This document shows positions 38,302 to 47,100 of a DNA stretch of 50,736 nt, in pieces. The stretch is taken from positions 1-50,736 of the forward strand of contig JADMJV010000120.1 in assembly GCA_018780265.1 (NCBI GenBank). Reading direction: 5' to 3'. The position numbers and the translations under genes were made by a program. The notes under the pieces are model-generated. The model worked only from the letters and a program-made list of their open reading frames with translations, had not been told where the DNA came from and ran no database searches. Within the stretch, counting starts at the first letter, position 1. Each line of letters starts with the position of its first letter. This stretch comes from a bacterium. Its GTDB lineage: Bacteria > Vulcanimicrobiota > Xenobia > Xenobiales > JADMJV01.

Positions 38302-39911
38302 GAGAGGTTTCGGGTTGGAGGCCCGTCGCCGATACTGAGCCGGCGCGTAAGCCGGCGCTGGCGCGGGCTCTGAGCCAGTTGCTGTGGCCCTGGGAGAAGC
38401 TGAACTCGTGGCTGTTCGGAGCTAACTACAATCCCACTTACCAGAGTGGAGTGCTGGCCGTGTTCTTGCTGGGCATTGTAGTGGTGACCGGTGTGCCGCT
38501 GCTGCTGTTTTATCGAGTGGGCGCGCCCTACGAGTCCATGCAACTCATGCAAAATCAGTTCTTTTTGTGTTGGCTGCGCGCTCTTCATCGTTATGCGTCA
38601 GATGCTGCCGTGCTGGCGGTGCTCTTTCACACCTTGCGCATGCTGTTGGGTGGCCGCACAGCGGGTCCTCGGGCCCGGGCATGGCTGAGCGGCATTGCCA
38701 TGACTGCCCTGATGGTGGCCGTCGGGGTGCTTGGTTTAATGATGGTGTGGGACGAGCAGGCTCAGCGCCTGGCCATCGGCGCCATTCAATTTTTGGAAGG
38801 CCTGCCGCTATTTTCCGAACCGCCACGGCGAGTCTTTGGGGACAACAGCAGTGTGGGCGAAGCCTTCTTTTTCATGCTGATCTTCTTGCATGTGGCCTTG
38901 CCCCTGGTGCTGACTTTCTTGCTGATTTTTCACACCTCCCGCACGGCTCGAGCGCGGCTCTGGCCCGAGCCACATCTGGTCAAGTTCTACGGAGTGTGCA
39001 TGGCCATCCTGGCCCTGCTGTGGCCCGCAAAGCTGGCCGCCAAGGCCGACCTTCTGCACATCCCCGGGGCCGTTCCGCTGGACTGGTTTTATGCTTTCTG
39101 GCTGCCTCTGGTCGAGATTGTGGGGCCTACCTGGTCTATTCTCGTTTTGGGCCTGGTGGTGGTCGGTCTGGCTTCGATACCCTGGTGGTGGTCGGGCCGG
39201 GGTTCCATCACTGAGCAGGCCTCCGTGGTGGATGAGAGCCATTGCACGGGATGCACTCAGTGTTTTCAGGATTGTCCGTACGACGCCATCCAGATGGTTC
39301 CTCGCACCCAGAGTGCCGACGAGCGGCACTCGGAGTGGGTCGCTCGAGTGAATTCGGACCTGTGCGTGAGCTGCGGAATTTGCGCCGGCTCGTGCGCCCC
39401 GATGGGGGTAGGCCCCCCAATGCGAACCGGCCGCGACCAGATGCGCGATGTGGACCATTTCGCCTCGTCCATCCATTGGAACGCGGGTGACGTGGTGGTG
39501 CTTGCCTGTCGCTGGGGTACGGGTGAGTCAAAGGAGTGGACCGATTTCCCCGGGCTGCACCTCTATCCCACCGGCTGCAGCGGCTCGTTGCATACCTCCA
39601 TTTTGGAGATGTTATTGCGCAAAGGGGCTTCTGGTGTATTGGTGGTTTCTTGTCCCGAGCGGGACTGTTCCAATCGAGAGGGCCCCAAGTGGCTGAGACT
39701 GCGCGTCTACGAGGATCGCGAGGCCGAGTTGCAGGCACGGGTGGACCGTGGCCGGGTGCGCCTGCTGGCCTGCCCGGCAGTGGACATCCAGCAGGCCGTG
39801 GCAGCTGCCCTGGCTTTCCGTGAGGAGTTGCTGCAACTGGGCGAAGCCATGCTGGGCGAATCCGAATCGGTGCGCTGTCGCACCCAGGAGGTCAAAGTTG
39901 TCGGTCTTTAA
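38298..39911 (+). CDS. Cytochrome b - ferredoxin - MvhD-like fusion protein
   Basis: The protein has 537 residues in three parts. Residues ~30-305 are a cytochrome b6-like membrane domain with two His pairs (LRALHRYASDAAVLAVLFHT and FLHVALPLVLTFLLIFHTSR) for two b hemes. Residues ~310-375 are a 2[4Fe-4S] ferredoxin: CTGCTQCFQDCPYD and CVSCGICAGSCAP. Residues ~395-510 resemble MvhD/FlpD, the delta subunit of electron-bifurcating hydrogenase/heterodisulfide reductase systems (VLACRWG, TGCSGSL, VVSCPERDCSN). Its ATG overlaps the SCO stop as ATGA, so it is part of the NO-reductase operon. It may link quinol or a cytoplasmic donor to the reductase. The combination inside an NO-reductase operon is, to my knowledge, not a textbook arrangement. 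Confidence 0.8.
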   Translation: MREVSGWRPVADTEPARKPALARALSQLLWPWEKLNSWLFGANYNPTYQSGVLAVFLLGIVVVTGVPLLLFYRVGAPYESMQLMQNQFFLCWLRALHRYASDAAVLAVLFHTLRMLLGGRTAGPRARAWLSGIAMTALMVAVGVLGLMMVWDEQAQRLAIGAIQFLEGLPLFSEPPRRVFGDNSSVGEAFFFMLIFLHVALPLVLTFLLIFHTSRTARARLWPEPHLVKFYGVCMAILALLWPAKLAAKADLLHIPGAVPLDWFYAFWLPLVEIVGPTWSILVLGLVVVGLASIPWWWSGRGSITEQASVVDESHCTGCTQCFQDCPYDAIQMVPRTQSADERHSEWVARVNSDLCVSCGICAGSCAPMGVGPPMRTGRDQMRDVDHFASSIHWNAGDVVVLACRWGTGESKEWTDFPGLHLYPTGCSGSLHTSILEMLLRKGASGVLVVSCPERDCSNREGPKWLRLRVYEDREAELQARVDRGRVRLLACPAVDIQQAVAAALAFREELLQLGEAMLGESESVRCRTQEVKVVGL

Positions 39912-40389
39912 ACGTAGCCTGGCCACCGCCATCCTGTTGGCGGTCATGGCCTGGCTATCCCAATTGAGCTGGGGACATCGTCCGCAGCACAGCCAGTTGC
40001 GCTTGAGTTGGCGAATGAACGGGGAGGAGATCAAAGTCCCACGCCAGCAAGACCCCAACCTGCCGGCCCATATGCGACTGCCGGAAGGGCAGGCCTTTGA
40101 TTCTCGCACACGGCCCTATCGGCTGCAGGTAAAATTGGACCAACAGGGGGTGCTGGATCGTCGTGTCGAGTCGCCGGGACTGCGTCATGATCGGCCTCTG
40201 TCTGTGTTTCAGGAATTTACGGTTCCCCCGGGCAGACACGCCCTGGAAGTGAGTTTTTCGCCCGAAAGGGTCGAGGGCGCTCCCGCTCCCCGGCCCACCG
40301 CGGCGTATCGGGGCAGCCTGGATTTTGCGGCAGGTAAGGTCAATCTGTTGACCCTGGACGCCGAGGGCGGCTGGTTAGTTAAGCCTTAA
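39898..40389 (+). CDS. Periplasmic hypothetical protein at the end of the NO-reductase operon
   Basis: The protein has 163 residues and a signal peptide (MSVFKRSLATAILLAVMAWL, then SQLSWG). The mature part is beta-rich (QLRLSWRMNGEEIKVPRQQ; ALEVSFSPERVEG) without Cys residues or heme motifs, so it is probably a small extracytoplasmic domain. TTG 39898 has AGGAG 7-11 bases upstream and overlaps the end of the cytochrome b fusion. Operon position suggests assembly or stabilisation of the NO-reductase-like complex; no family is recognised. It converges with the sco gene, overlapping by 4 bases. Confidence 0.6.
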   Translation: MSVFKRSLATAILLAVMAWLSQLSWGHRPQHSQLRLSWRMNGEEIKVPRQQDPNLPAHMRLPEGQAFDSRTRPYRLQVKLDQQGVLDRRVESPGLRHDRPLSVFQEFTVPPGRHALEVSFSPERVEGAPAPRPTAAYRGSLDFAAGKVNLLTLDAEGGWLVKP

Positions 40390-40994
40390 CGGCAACAGGG
40401 TGGCAGTGTTTCGCTGGCGAGAAGTTTTTCGATGGCGGCCAGAGTGTCGGCCGGATCCACGTTGAGTCCAATCTGCTGATGGATGATCTGGCCCTCGCTG
40501 TCGAGCACCGTGATCATGTTGGAATGGGCGAAATCGGTGTCGGAAACCTTGCGATATTTGAAGCCGAGCAGCGCGCCCAGATCCTGAATCATGGCCGTGT
40601 CCCCCTGGAGCAGGCGCCACCTGCCCTCGGTCAGCTTCTTTTCGCGGGCCAGCTCCTTGAGGCGGGCGGGGGTGTCCACGCCGGGGTCGATGGTGACCAG
40701 GACAAAGCTTACGCGAGGCCGGGCTCGGGTCGAGAGCTTACTCTCGATCACCTGCATATCGTGAATAATGGTGGGACAGGCGCCGCGACAGGTGGCGTAG
40801 ATCATGGCCAGCACCCGTATCTGTCCGCGCAGTTGGCGCAGTTGAAAGGGTTGCCCCTGTTGGTCTTTCCAGCTTCCTTCAAGATGGTAGATCGAATTGG
40901 GGCTGAGCGGTTCGGGAGCCGACAGGCCGGTCCAGGCCAGGCCCCATAGACAGGCCGCTCCCACCATTGCCCCCACCAGATTGCGTCGTTTCAT
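40386..40994 (-). CDS. SCO1/SenC family protein in the nirK operon
   Basis: The protein has 202 residues. A signal anchor (LVGAMVGAACLWGLAWTGLS) precedes a thioredoxin-fold SCO domain with IYATCRGACPTIIHDM (CxxxC) and the third ligand His in DTDFAHSNMI. It would bind Cu(I)/Cu(II) in the periplasm, here most likely for copper insertion into the adjacent nitrite reductase. Its ATG overlaps the nirV-like stop as ATGA. It ends in an odd PPCCR tail. It is a second SCO, distinct from the fused one in the NO-reductase operon. Confidence 0.85.
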   Translation of the reverse strand: MKRRNLVGAMVGAACLWGLAWTGLSAPEPLSPNSIYHLEGSWKDQQGQPFQLRQLRGQIRVLAMIYATCRGACPTIIHDMQVIESKLSTRARPRVSFVLVTIDPGVDTPARLKELAREKKLTEGRWRLLQGDTAMIQDLGALLGFKYRKVSDTDFAHSNMITVLDSEGQIIHQQIGLNVDPADTLAAIEKLLASETLPPCCR

Positions 40995-41782
40995 GGTTTA
41001 CCTCCGGGACCGCGTGCGCAGCGAAAGCCAAGGTTGCCCAGGCAGTAGCTGGCCTTGAGACTGGATCGAAAGGCGAAGCGCATATAGGCGGGGTAGTCGC
41101 GTGGATCGGCTCCCCCCGCAGCGCCGGCTGCACAAAAGAGGTTACGGTCCAGGCTTTGCCCGCCTCGACCTTCGCCCTCCATCAACACGCCGGTGAAATC
41201 GTCGACCCACTCCCAGACCAGGCCGTGCATGTCATAGGCCCCATAGCAATTGCGCATCCCACCGCCTACGGGGGGCAGTTGGGACCGGGTGGGTTGTCCG
41301 TACCAGGCCAAAATCTGACGCTGAAAGGCGGCATCCGCCTCCCCGTCGGGCTTCGAGGTGCTGGCCCGGGCCGCATACTCCCACTCCATCATGGAAGGCA
41401 GACGCAGGCCGGCGTCTCGACAGTAAGCTCGAGCCGCGAACCAGGATACGAAGTTAACGGGACTGTCGGCGACGCCGGTGCCAGTATCCAGGTCACCCTT
41501 CCAGTGTCTGAGATATCCCGCCTCGGCAAAAACCCGTGGCACCCGCGAGCGGCGCCATTGAGGGCAGCGCCGGACAAACTCGAGATACTCGCGGTTGGTG
41601 ACGGCCAGGCTGCACAGTTGAAAGCCGGCAACCTTGACCTTCTCGCCCGGGGCCAACTTCTTGACCGAATAGAGTGGACGAAAGCTGCCGGCCGGAATGG
41701 TCAGCCAGGACTTTTTGAGAGCCTCGGCCGAGACCGTTGTGCAGCTCCATAAGACCCATCCGGCCAGCAGCAGGTTTTTCAT
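40991..41782 (-). CDS. nirV: NirV-like formylglycine-generating-enzyme (SUMF1) family protein
   Basis: The protein has 263 residues, with a signal peptide (MKNLLLAGWVLWSCTTVSA) and an FGE/SUMF1 domain: IPAGSF..., LAVTNREYLEFV, DSPVNFVSWFAARAYCRDAG, RLPSMMEWEYAAR, NCYGAYDMHGLVWEWVDDF and LGFRCAR. NirV is a known companion of copper nitrite reductase; it is thought to aid NirK maturation, but its activity is not established. The active-site Cys pair of true sulfatase activators is not evident. The gene starts inside the nirK stop (ATGA) and overlaps sco in the same way, so the three are translationally coupled. Confidence 0.85.
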   Translation of the reverse strand: MKNLLLAGWVLWSCTTVSAEALKKSWLTIPAGSFRPLYSVKKLAPGEKVKVAGFQLCSLAVTNREYLEFVRRCPQWRRSRVPRVFAEAGYLRHWKGDLDTGTGVADSPVNFVSWFAARAYCRDAGLRLPSMMEWEYAARASTSKPDGEADAAFQRQILAWYGQPTRSQLPPVGGGMRNCYGAYDMHGLVWEWVDDFTGVLMEGEGRGGQSLDRNLFCAAGAAGGADPRDYPAYMRFAFRSSLKASYCLGNLGFRCARGPGGKP

Positions 41783-43215
41783 TTGCGGATCTTTTTGACC
41801 TGGGCCGGAGTGACCTCACCGCCCGGGTTGCCGAAGTTGTTGACAACATAGGTGACCACGTTGGCCGTTTCTTCGTCGGTCAGGGTGAGTTTAGGCATTA
41901 CACTCTTGTATTTCACCCCGTTGACCGTGATTTCGTCGCTCAGGCCGTTGACGATGGCATTGACACCGCGCAGCGGGTCCTGGCCCAGGTAGTCGGATTT
42001 AGCCAGGGGGGGAAATACGTTGGGAATACCCTGGCCGGCGTCCTGGTGGCAGGCCACGCAATTTTGCTTGAAGACGGCGGCTCCCAGCGAGATCCGTTCC
42101 GCTTTGGATTTGGCCGTCTGAGTGGCAGGGGTTTTGCCATCAGGCATCTCCTGGATGGCTCCACCCTCGCCCTGGTAGGCCAGGTCGTCCTGTTTGCCAC
42201 TGTAGATGCGCTTGTCTTCTTCGCCGCTGACCTTCAGCATGCCAAGAGCCCCCTTGTTGAAGGCCCGGAAGATGCTGTGGTCCACCAGAATGAATGTGCC
42301 AGGTACATCGACTTTGAATTCGGTGATGGCCGACCCGCCGGCCGGCACCAGCGTGGTCTGGACCTGATGGTTGGCGGTTGTGCCGCCTTCTGGATAGACG
42401 GTGTCGAAGATTTCACCGATGACGTGGAAGGAAGAAACCAGATTAGGACCACCGTTGCCCACGAAGAGCCTGACGGTTTCGCCCTTCTCGGCCTTGACCG
42501 CATTGTCTCCGGCCAGGGCTCCCACGGCCCCGTTAAAGACCACATAGTCAGGCTTTTCCTGGATGGCCTTCTGCATGCTGAAGGGTTGCAGGCCGGGTTG
42601 ACCATTTTCTCCGCGGGTGTAGAACTCGCTCTGCATCACGTAGAACTCTTTGTCTGCAGGGGGCAGTCCCTCTTTGGGCTCGACCAGAATCAAGCCATAC
42701 ATTCCGTTCGCGATATGCATACCCACGGGAGCGGTAGCGCAGTGGTAGACGTAGAGACCGGGATTGATAGGCGTGAAGGAAAACTTGGACTCGTGGCCGG
42801 GTGCGGTAAAAGACGAAGCCGCTCCGCCGCCCGGACCGGTGACCGCGTGCAGGTCGATATTGTGGGGCATCTTGCTGCTGGGGTGATTTTGAAGGTGAAA
42901 TTCTACAAAGTCACCCTCTCGCACACGAATGAATTTGCCGGGCACCTTGCCGCCAAAGGTCCAAAAAGTATACTTGACGCCATCGGCCAGTTGCGACTCG
43001 ACCTCTTTCACCTCCAGGTTGACCCGCACGGTAGTGGGGTGCTTGCGGGTGATGGGCGGGGGCACATTAGGAGCATCGGTGAGCACGGCCACCTCTTCCC
43101 CCTGCAGCTTTTCGTCTGCGACCGGGGAGTTGTTACCAACCGGTGGTGTGGGGGCGCAGCCCCACAGGCAGCTTATAAGAACCCCTGACATGGCCAATTG
43201 CTCAAGTCTTCTCAT
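41779..43215 (-). CDS. nirK: Copper-containing nitrite reductase with C-terminal cytochrome c
   Basis: NirK reduces nitrite to NO in the periplasm. The protein has about 478 residues. A lipoprotein signal (SGVLISCLWGCAP, lipobox LWGC) is followed by two cupredoxin domains. Type 1 and 2 copper ligands appear in PHNIDLHAVTG (both His and the catalytic Asp) and YVYHCATAPVGMHIANGM (His, Cys, Met). Domain 2 has SFHVIGEIFDTVYPEGG and ILVDHSIFRAF. From residue ~370 a class I cytochrome c is fused (NCVACHQDAGQG, with Met in SVMPKL), as in tethered Ralstonia-type three-domain NirK. ATG 43215 is preferred over GTG 43242 because an FNR-type site at 43278-43291 predicts transcription from about 43243. 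It heads the nirK-nirV-sco operon. Confidence 0.92.
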   Translation of the reverse strand: MRRLEQLAMSGVLISCLWGCAPTPPVGNNSPVADEKLQGEEVAVLTDAPNVPPPITRKHPTTVRVNLEVKEVESQLADGVKYTFWTFGGKVPGKFIRVREGDFVEFHLQNHPSSKMPHNIDLHAVTGPGGGAASSFTAPGHESKFSFTPINPGLYVYHCATAPVGMHIANGMYGLILVEPKEGLPPADKEFYVMQSEFYTRGENGQPGLQPFSMQKAIQEKPDYVVFNGAVGALAGDNAVKAEKGETVRLFVGNGGPNLVSSFHVIGEIFDTVYPEGGTTANHQVQTTLVPAGGSAITEFKVDVPGTFILVDHSIFRAFNKGALGMLKVSGEEDKRIYSGKQDDLAYQGEGGAIQEMPDGKTPATQTAKSKAERISLGAAVFKQNCVACHQDAGQGIPNVFPPLAKSDYLGQDPLRGVNAIVNGLSDEITVNGVKYKSVMPKLTLTDEETANVVTYVVNNFGNPGGEVTPAQVKKIRK

Positions 43216-43277
43216 GATGGACACCAACCTTTCTATTTTCACCCCCGCAGCTTAAGCCGGTCTGAGCCTTGTAAGCT

Positions 43278-43291
43278 TTGACATAAGTCAA
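43278..43291 (-). promoter_or_regulatory. FNR/DNR-type site F (nirK promoter)
   Basis: TTGACATAAGTCAA is a perfect palindrome of TTGAC-N4-GTCAA. At -41.5 spacing it would start nirK transcription around 43243, leaving a 28-base leader before ATG 43215. Confidence 0.75.
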
Positions 43292-43331
43292 CGGTTCTCT
43301 GCGACCATAGCTCAGGCCGATCTATCGCACT

Positions 43332-43345
43332 ATGATGCAGGTCAG
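43332..43345 (+). promoter_or_regulatory. Weak FNR/DNR-like site F2 before the Crp/Fnr gene
   Basis: ATGATGCAGGTCAG keeps 8 of 10 palindrome positions. It lies 52-65 bases before the Crp/Fnr start and could allow autoregulation, but no good -10 is visible. Confidence 0.35.
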
Positions 43346-43396
43346 TTGAGATTTCGTGAAGACAGGACTTCAAGAGTCTGAACAGAATCGCCCGGG

Positions 43397-44080
43397 GTGG
43401 CCAGTAGCACCTATAGAATTACGGATTTCTCCCTGTTTTCCGGTCTCAATCCTGAAGATGCCGAGCGCATTCAGGGCTCCTCGATGATGCGCCATTTTCC
43501 CGCCAATGCCCGTATCTTTGACGAAGGAGAGCGGGCTCTGGGGCTGTATCTGGTGATGACCGGGTCGGTCAAGATTTTCAAGGTCTCGCCCCGTGGCCAC
43601 GAACAGGTGCTGGCCGTTTTGGGCCCCGGTCAGACCTTTGCTGAGGCTCCGGTTTTTCAGGGTGGTGGCTATCCTGCCAGCTCGCAATCGCTGGAGGAGT
43701 CTGAGTTGATTTTCGTGGAGCGAGAAGCTCTGCTGAAACTGCTGCGCAGTGATCCCGAGATGGCCCTGCGCATGATGGCAGGTATGGCTTTTAAGCTGCG
43801 TCGACTGGTTTCGCTCGTGGAAGACTTGACTCTGCGCGATGCCCGCGGCAGGCTTTGTCGCTACCTGGTGGGCCTGGCCGAAGAAGGTGTCGACCATGTG
43901 CAGTTACCTGTGCAACAGACCCTGCTTTCGCGAATGCTGGGCCTTACCAGTGAGACCCTGTCAAGAACCCTGAAGAACTTGCGCGATGACGAGATCATTG
44001 ACAGTTCCCGCGGCGGGCGCATAGACATTTGCGATTGGGAGCTGCTTCGTCAGGAGGCAGGCGAGGGACCGCAATGCTAA
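43397..44080 (+). CDS. Crp/Fnr family transcription regulator (DNR/NnrR-like)
   Basis: The protein has 227 residues: an N-terminal cyclic-nucleotide-binding-like sensor domain (FPANARIFDEGERALGLYLV, then MTGSVKIFKVSPRGHEQVL), a long dimer helix, and a C-terminal helix-turn-helix (VQQTLLSRMLGLTSETLSRT). The recognition helix has S-E-T-L-S-R, compatible with TTGAY-N4-RTCAA half sites. It lacks the N-terminal Cys cluster of FNR, so it is probably a DNR/NnrR-type heme NO sensor or related. It sits between nirK and the molybdenum enzyme operon, with perfect palindromes on both sides, making it the likely regulator of the whole island. GTG 43397 lacks a strong ribosome site. Confidence 0.88.
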   Translation: MASSTYRITDFSLFSGLNPEDAERIQGSSMMRHFPANARIFDEGERALGLYLVMTGSVKIFKVSPRGHEQVLAVLGPGQTFAEAPVFQGGGYPASSQSLEESELIFVEREALLKLLRSDPEMALRMMAGMAFKLRRLVSLVEDLTLRDARGRLCRYLVGLAEEGVDHVQLPVQQTLLSRMLGLTSETLSRTLKNLRDDEIIDSSRGGRIDICDWELLRQEAGEGPQC

Positions 44081-44081
44081 A

Positions 44082-44095
44082 TTGACTTAGGTCAA
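44082..44095 (+). promoter_or_regulatory. FNR/DNR-type site G (molybdenum enzyme operon)
   Basis: TTGACTTAGGTCAA is a perfect TTGAC-N4-GTCAA palindrome 87 bases upstream of the alpha-subunit start. The expected transcript start is near 44130; the -10 (AGTAAG region) is weak, which fits an activator-dependent promoter. Confidence 0.72.
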
Positions 44096-44182
44096 TGTGA
44101 AGGGGGTCTACCTGGAGTAAGCTCCGCCCGTGAAAGGCAGTTCATCGAGATTCGTTTGAGCTAGCAACGGGAGGTATTTGCC

Positions 44183-47100
44183 TTGTCTAAATATTCGCGC
44201 CGAAGCATTCTGCGGGCCATGGGTTTGGCCGGCGTCACCGTGCTGGCCGAAGGGTGTGGGAAACCCGCCGTGGTTCAGCTCCTTCAGCCTGTGGTCGTTG
44301 ACAATCCCCTCAAAGACTACCCCAGTCGCGATTGGGAACGTGTCTACCGCGATATTGCCAAGGTGGACTCCAGTTTTGTCTTTCTTTGTGCGCCCAATGA
44401 TACCCACAACTGCCTGCTCAAGGCAGAAGTGAAAAATGGCCAGATTGTTCGAATCAGGCCTACCTACGGATTTGGTAAGGCCACGGACCTCTATGGGGTC
44501 AAGGCCTCTCCCCGCTGGGACCCACGCGTTTGTCAGAAGGGTCTGGCCTTGCCTCGTAAGTTTTATGGTGATCGCAGAGTCAAGTATCCAATGCTGCGCA
44601 AGGGCTTTAAGACCTGGGTGGACCAGGGTTTTCCTCGCGACCCTCAGACCGGTAAGCCGCCCGCAGAACTTTTTCAGCGCGGAGCGGACTCGTGGGTGCG
44701 TTCCACCTGGGACCAGGCTTTGGAATACTCGGCCAAGGCCCTCAAGAATATCGCCGAGACCTACAGTGGAGACAAGGGCAAAAACTTCTTGCTGGCCCAG
44801 GGTTACGAGCCTGAATGCGTGGAGGCCGTAGGCGGGGCCGGTGTGCAGACGATGAAGTTTCGTGGTGGCATGTGGCTGTTGGGGGTAACCCGCATCACGG
44901 CCCAGTATCGCACGGCCAATTCCATGGCCCTGCTCGATGCCCACGTGCGGGGTGTCAAGCCGGAAGAAGCCGTGGGAGCGCGCGGTTTTGACAACTACTC
45001 CTGGCACACCGATCTGCCGCCGGGCCACCCCATGGTCACGGGACAGCAAACCTGCGAGTGGGATTTGTGCGGGGTGGAGCATGCCAAGGTGGCCGTGGTC
45101 TGGGGCATGAACTGGATCACCACCAAAATGCCCGATGCCCACTGGTTGACCGAGGCTCGCCTGAAGGGGACCAAAGTGGTGGTCATCGCGTGCGAATACA
45201 GCGCCACGGCCAACAAGGCAGACGAGGTGGTGGTGGTTCGGCCGGGCACGACCCCGGCCCTGGCGCTGGGGATCGCTCATCAGATTCTCAAGAACAAAAG
45301 CTACAATCCGGCCTACCTTAAGGCCAATACCGACTTGCCTTTGCTGGTAAGGTTGGACAACGGAAAGTTGCTCAAGGGCAGCGACCTGAGCAAGAATTAT
45401 CAGAACTCGAAGCTCACCAACTACCTGCGAGTGCTGGGCAATGACGAGAAGCTTCCTCCTCCAGTAAAGCAGGAGTCCCCGATGGTCAAACAGTCCTTGC
45501 GCGACGAGTGGGGCGACTGCGTGGTGTGGGATTTGAAAAGTGGCAAGGCTCAGCCTCTCCCGCGAGATTTTAGCGGCGCTAAGTTCAAGCAGTCCGGACT
45601 GGATCCGGCCCTGGAGGGAACCTATACGGTGACCCTGGCCGGGGGCGAGCAAATCAAGGTTACTCCGGTTTTTGAACAGGTAGCGGCTGTGGCCAAAACC
45701 TATGATGCCAAGACCTGCTCCGAGCTGACCTGGGCGCCCGTCCAGGCTATCCAGAGTCTGGCCAAACTTTTTTCGAAGAACAAGGGCCAGATTCTCTTCG
45801 CCATGGGCATGGGGCCCAACCAGTTTTTCAACAACGACTTGAAGGACCGGGCCGTATTTTTGCTGGCCGCCCTGACCGAGAATGTCGGCAAGATTTCGGG
45901 CAATGTCGGTTCCTATGCCGGAAACTACCGCATCGCGCAGTTTAACGGACTGCCCTGCTACATCAATGAGGACCCTTTCAAAACCCAACTGGAACCGGAT
46001 GGGGAACTCAGCGTCAAGCAGTATTGGAAGGCGGAGTCGGCTCACTACTTCAATCACGGTGACAAACCTTTGCGCATGGGCAAGACCATGATCACCGGTA
46101 AGACCCACATCAACACTCCCACTAAGAGCCTTATGGTGTCCAACTCCAATTCGTTGCTGGGCAACATCAAAGGCCACTACGAAGTGGTTTATAATACCCT
46201 TCCCAAGGTGGAGTTTGCCGGCTGCAACGAGTGGTGGTGGACCCTTAGTTGTGAATATGTGGACGTGGTCTTCCCGGTGGATTCGTGGGCCGAATTCAAG
46301 GGTCCCGACGTTACGGCCTCCTGTACCAACCCCTTCTTGTATGTCTTCCCCGAGTCTCCCATGCCTCGACTCTTCGATACTCGCGGCGATATAGAAGTGG
46401 CTTCCGGGTTAGCGGAGCATCTGGCCAAATTGACGGGCGATCAGCGCTTTTCCGACTACTGGAAGTTCGCCAAGAAGCCTCAGGTCTATTTGCAACGCAT
46501 TCTGGATCGCAGCAATCAGGCCAAAGGCTATCGACTGGAGGACCTGCACGACAAGGCCAAGCAGGGGATCCCCAGTCTGGTTCTGTCGCGCACCTATCCG
46601 AAGGTGGTCGGATGGGAACAGGGCCACGAAGGTAAGCCCTGGTACACGAAAACCGGGCGACTGGAGTTTTATCGCGACGAAGATGAGTTTCTGGCGGCGG
46701 GAGAAAACCTTCCCGTCCATCGCGAGCCCATTGACTCCACGTTTTACGAGCCCAACGTGATTGTCTCCGATCCGCATCCCCTGCTGCGCCCCAAAGGGCC
46801 CAAAGAGTATGGTGTGGACGAGGGACAACTCGATGGCGACACTCGTCAGGGCCGCAATGTGGTGAAGAGCTGGCAGCAGCTCAGGCAGACCCAACATCCC
46901 CTGGTGGCCGAAGGTCAGCGTTTCATCTTCCACACGCCCAAATATCGTCACGGGGCTCATACGACACCGGTGGATATCGACATCATCGACGTGCTGTTCG
47001 GCCCGTTCACCGACATGTATCGTCGTGATCCACGCCAACCTTATGTGGGCGAGGCCTACGTGGACATCAATCCCCAAGATGCCAAGCAAATAGGCGTAGA

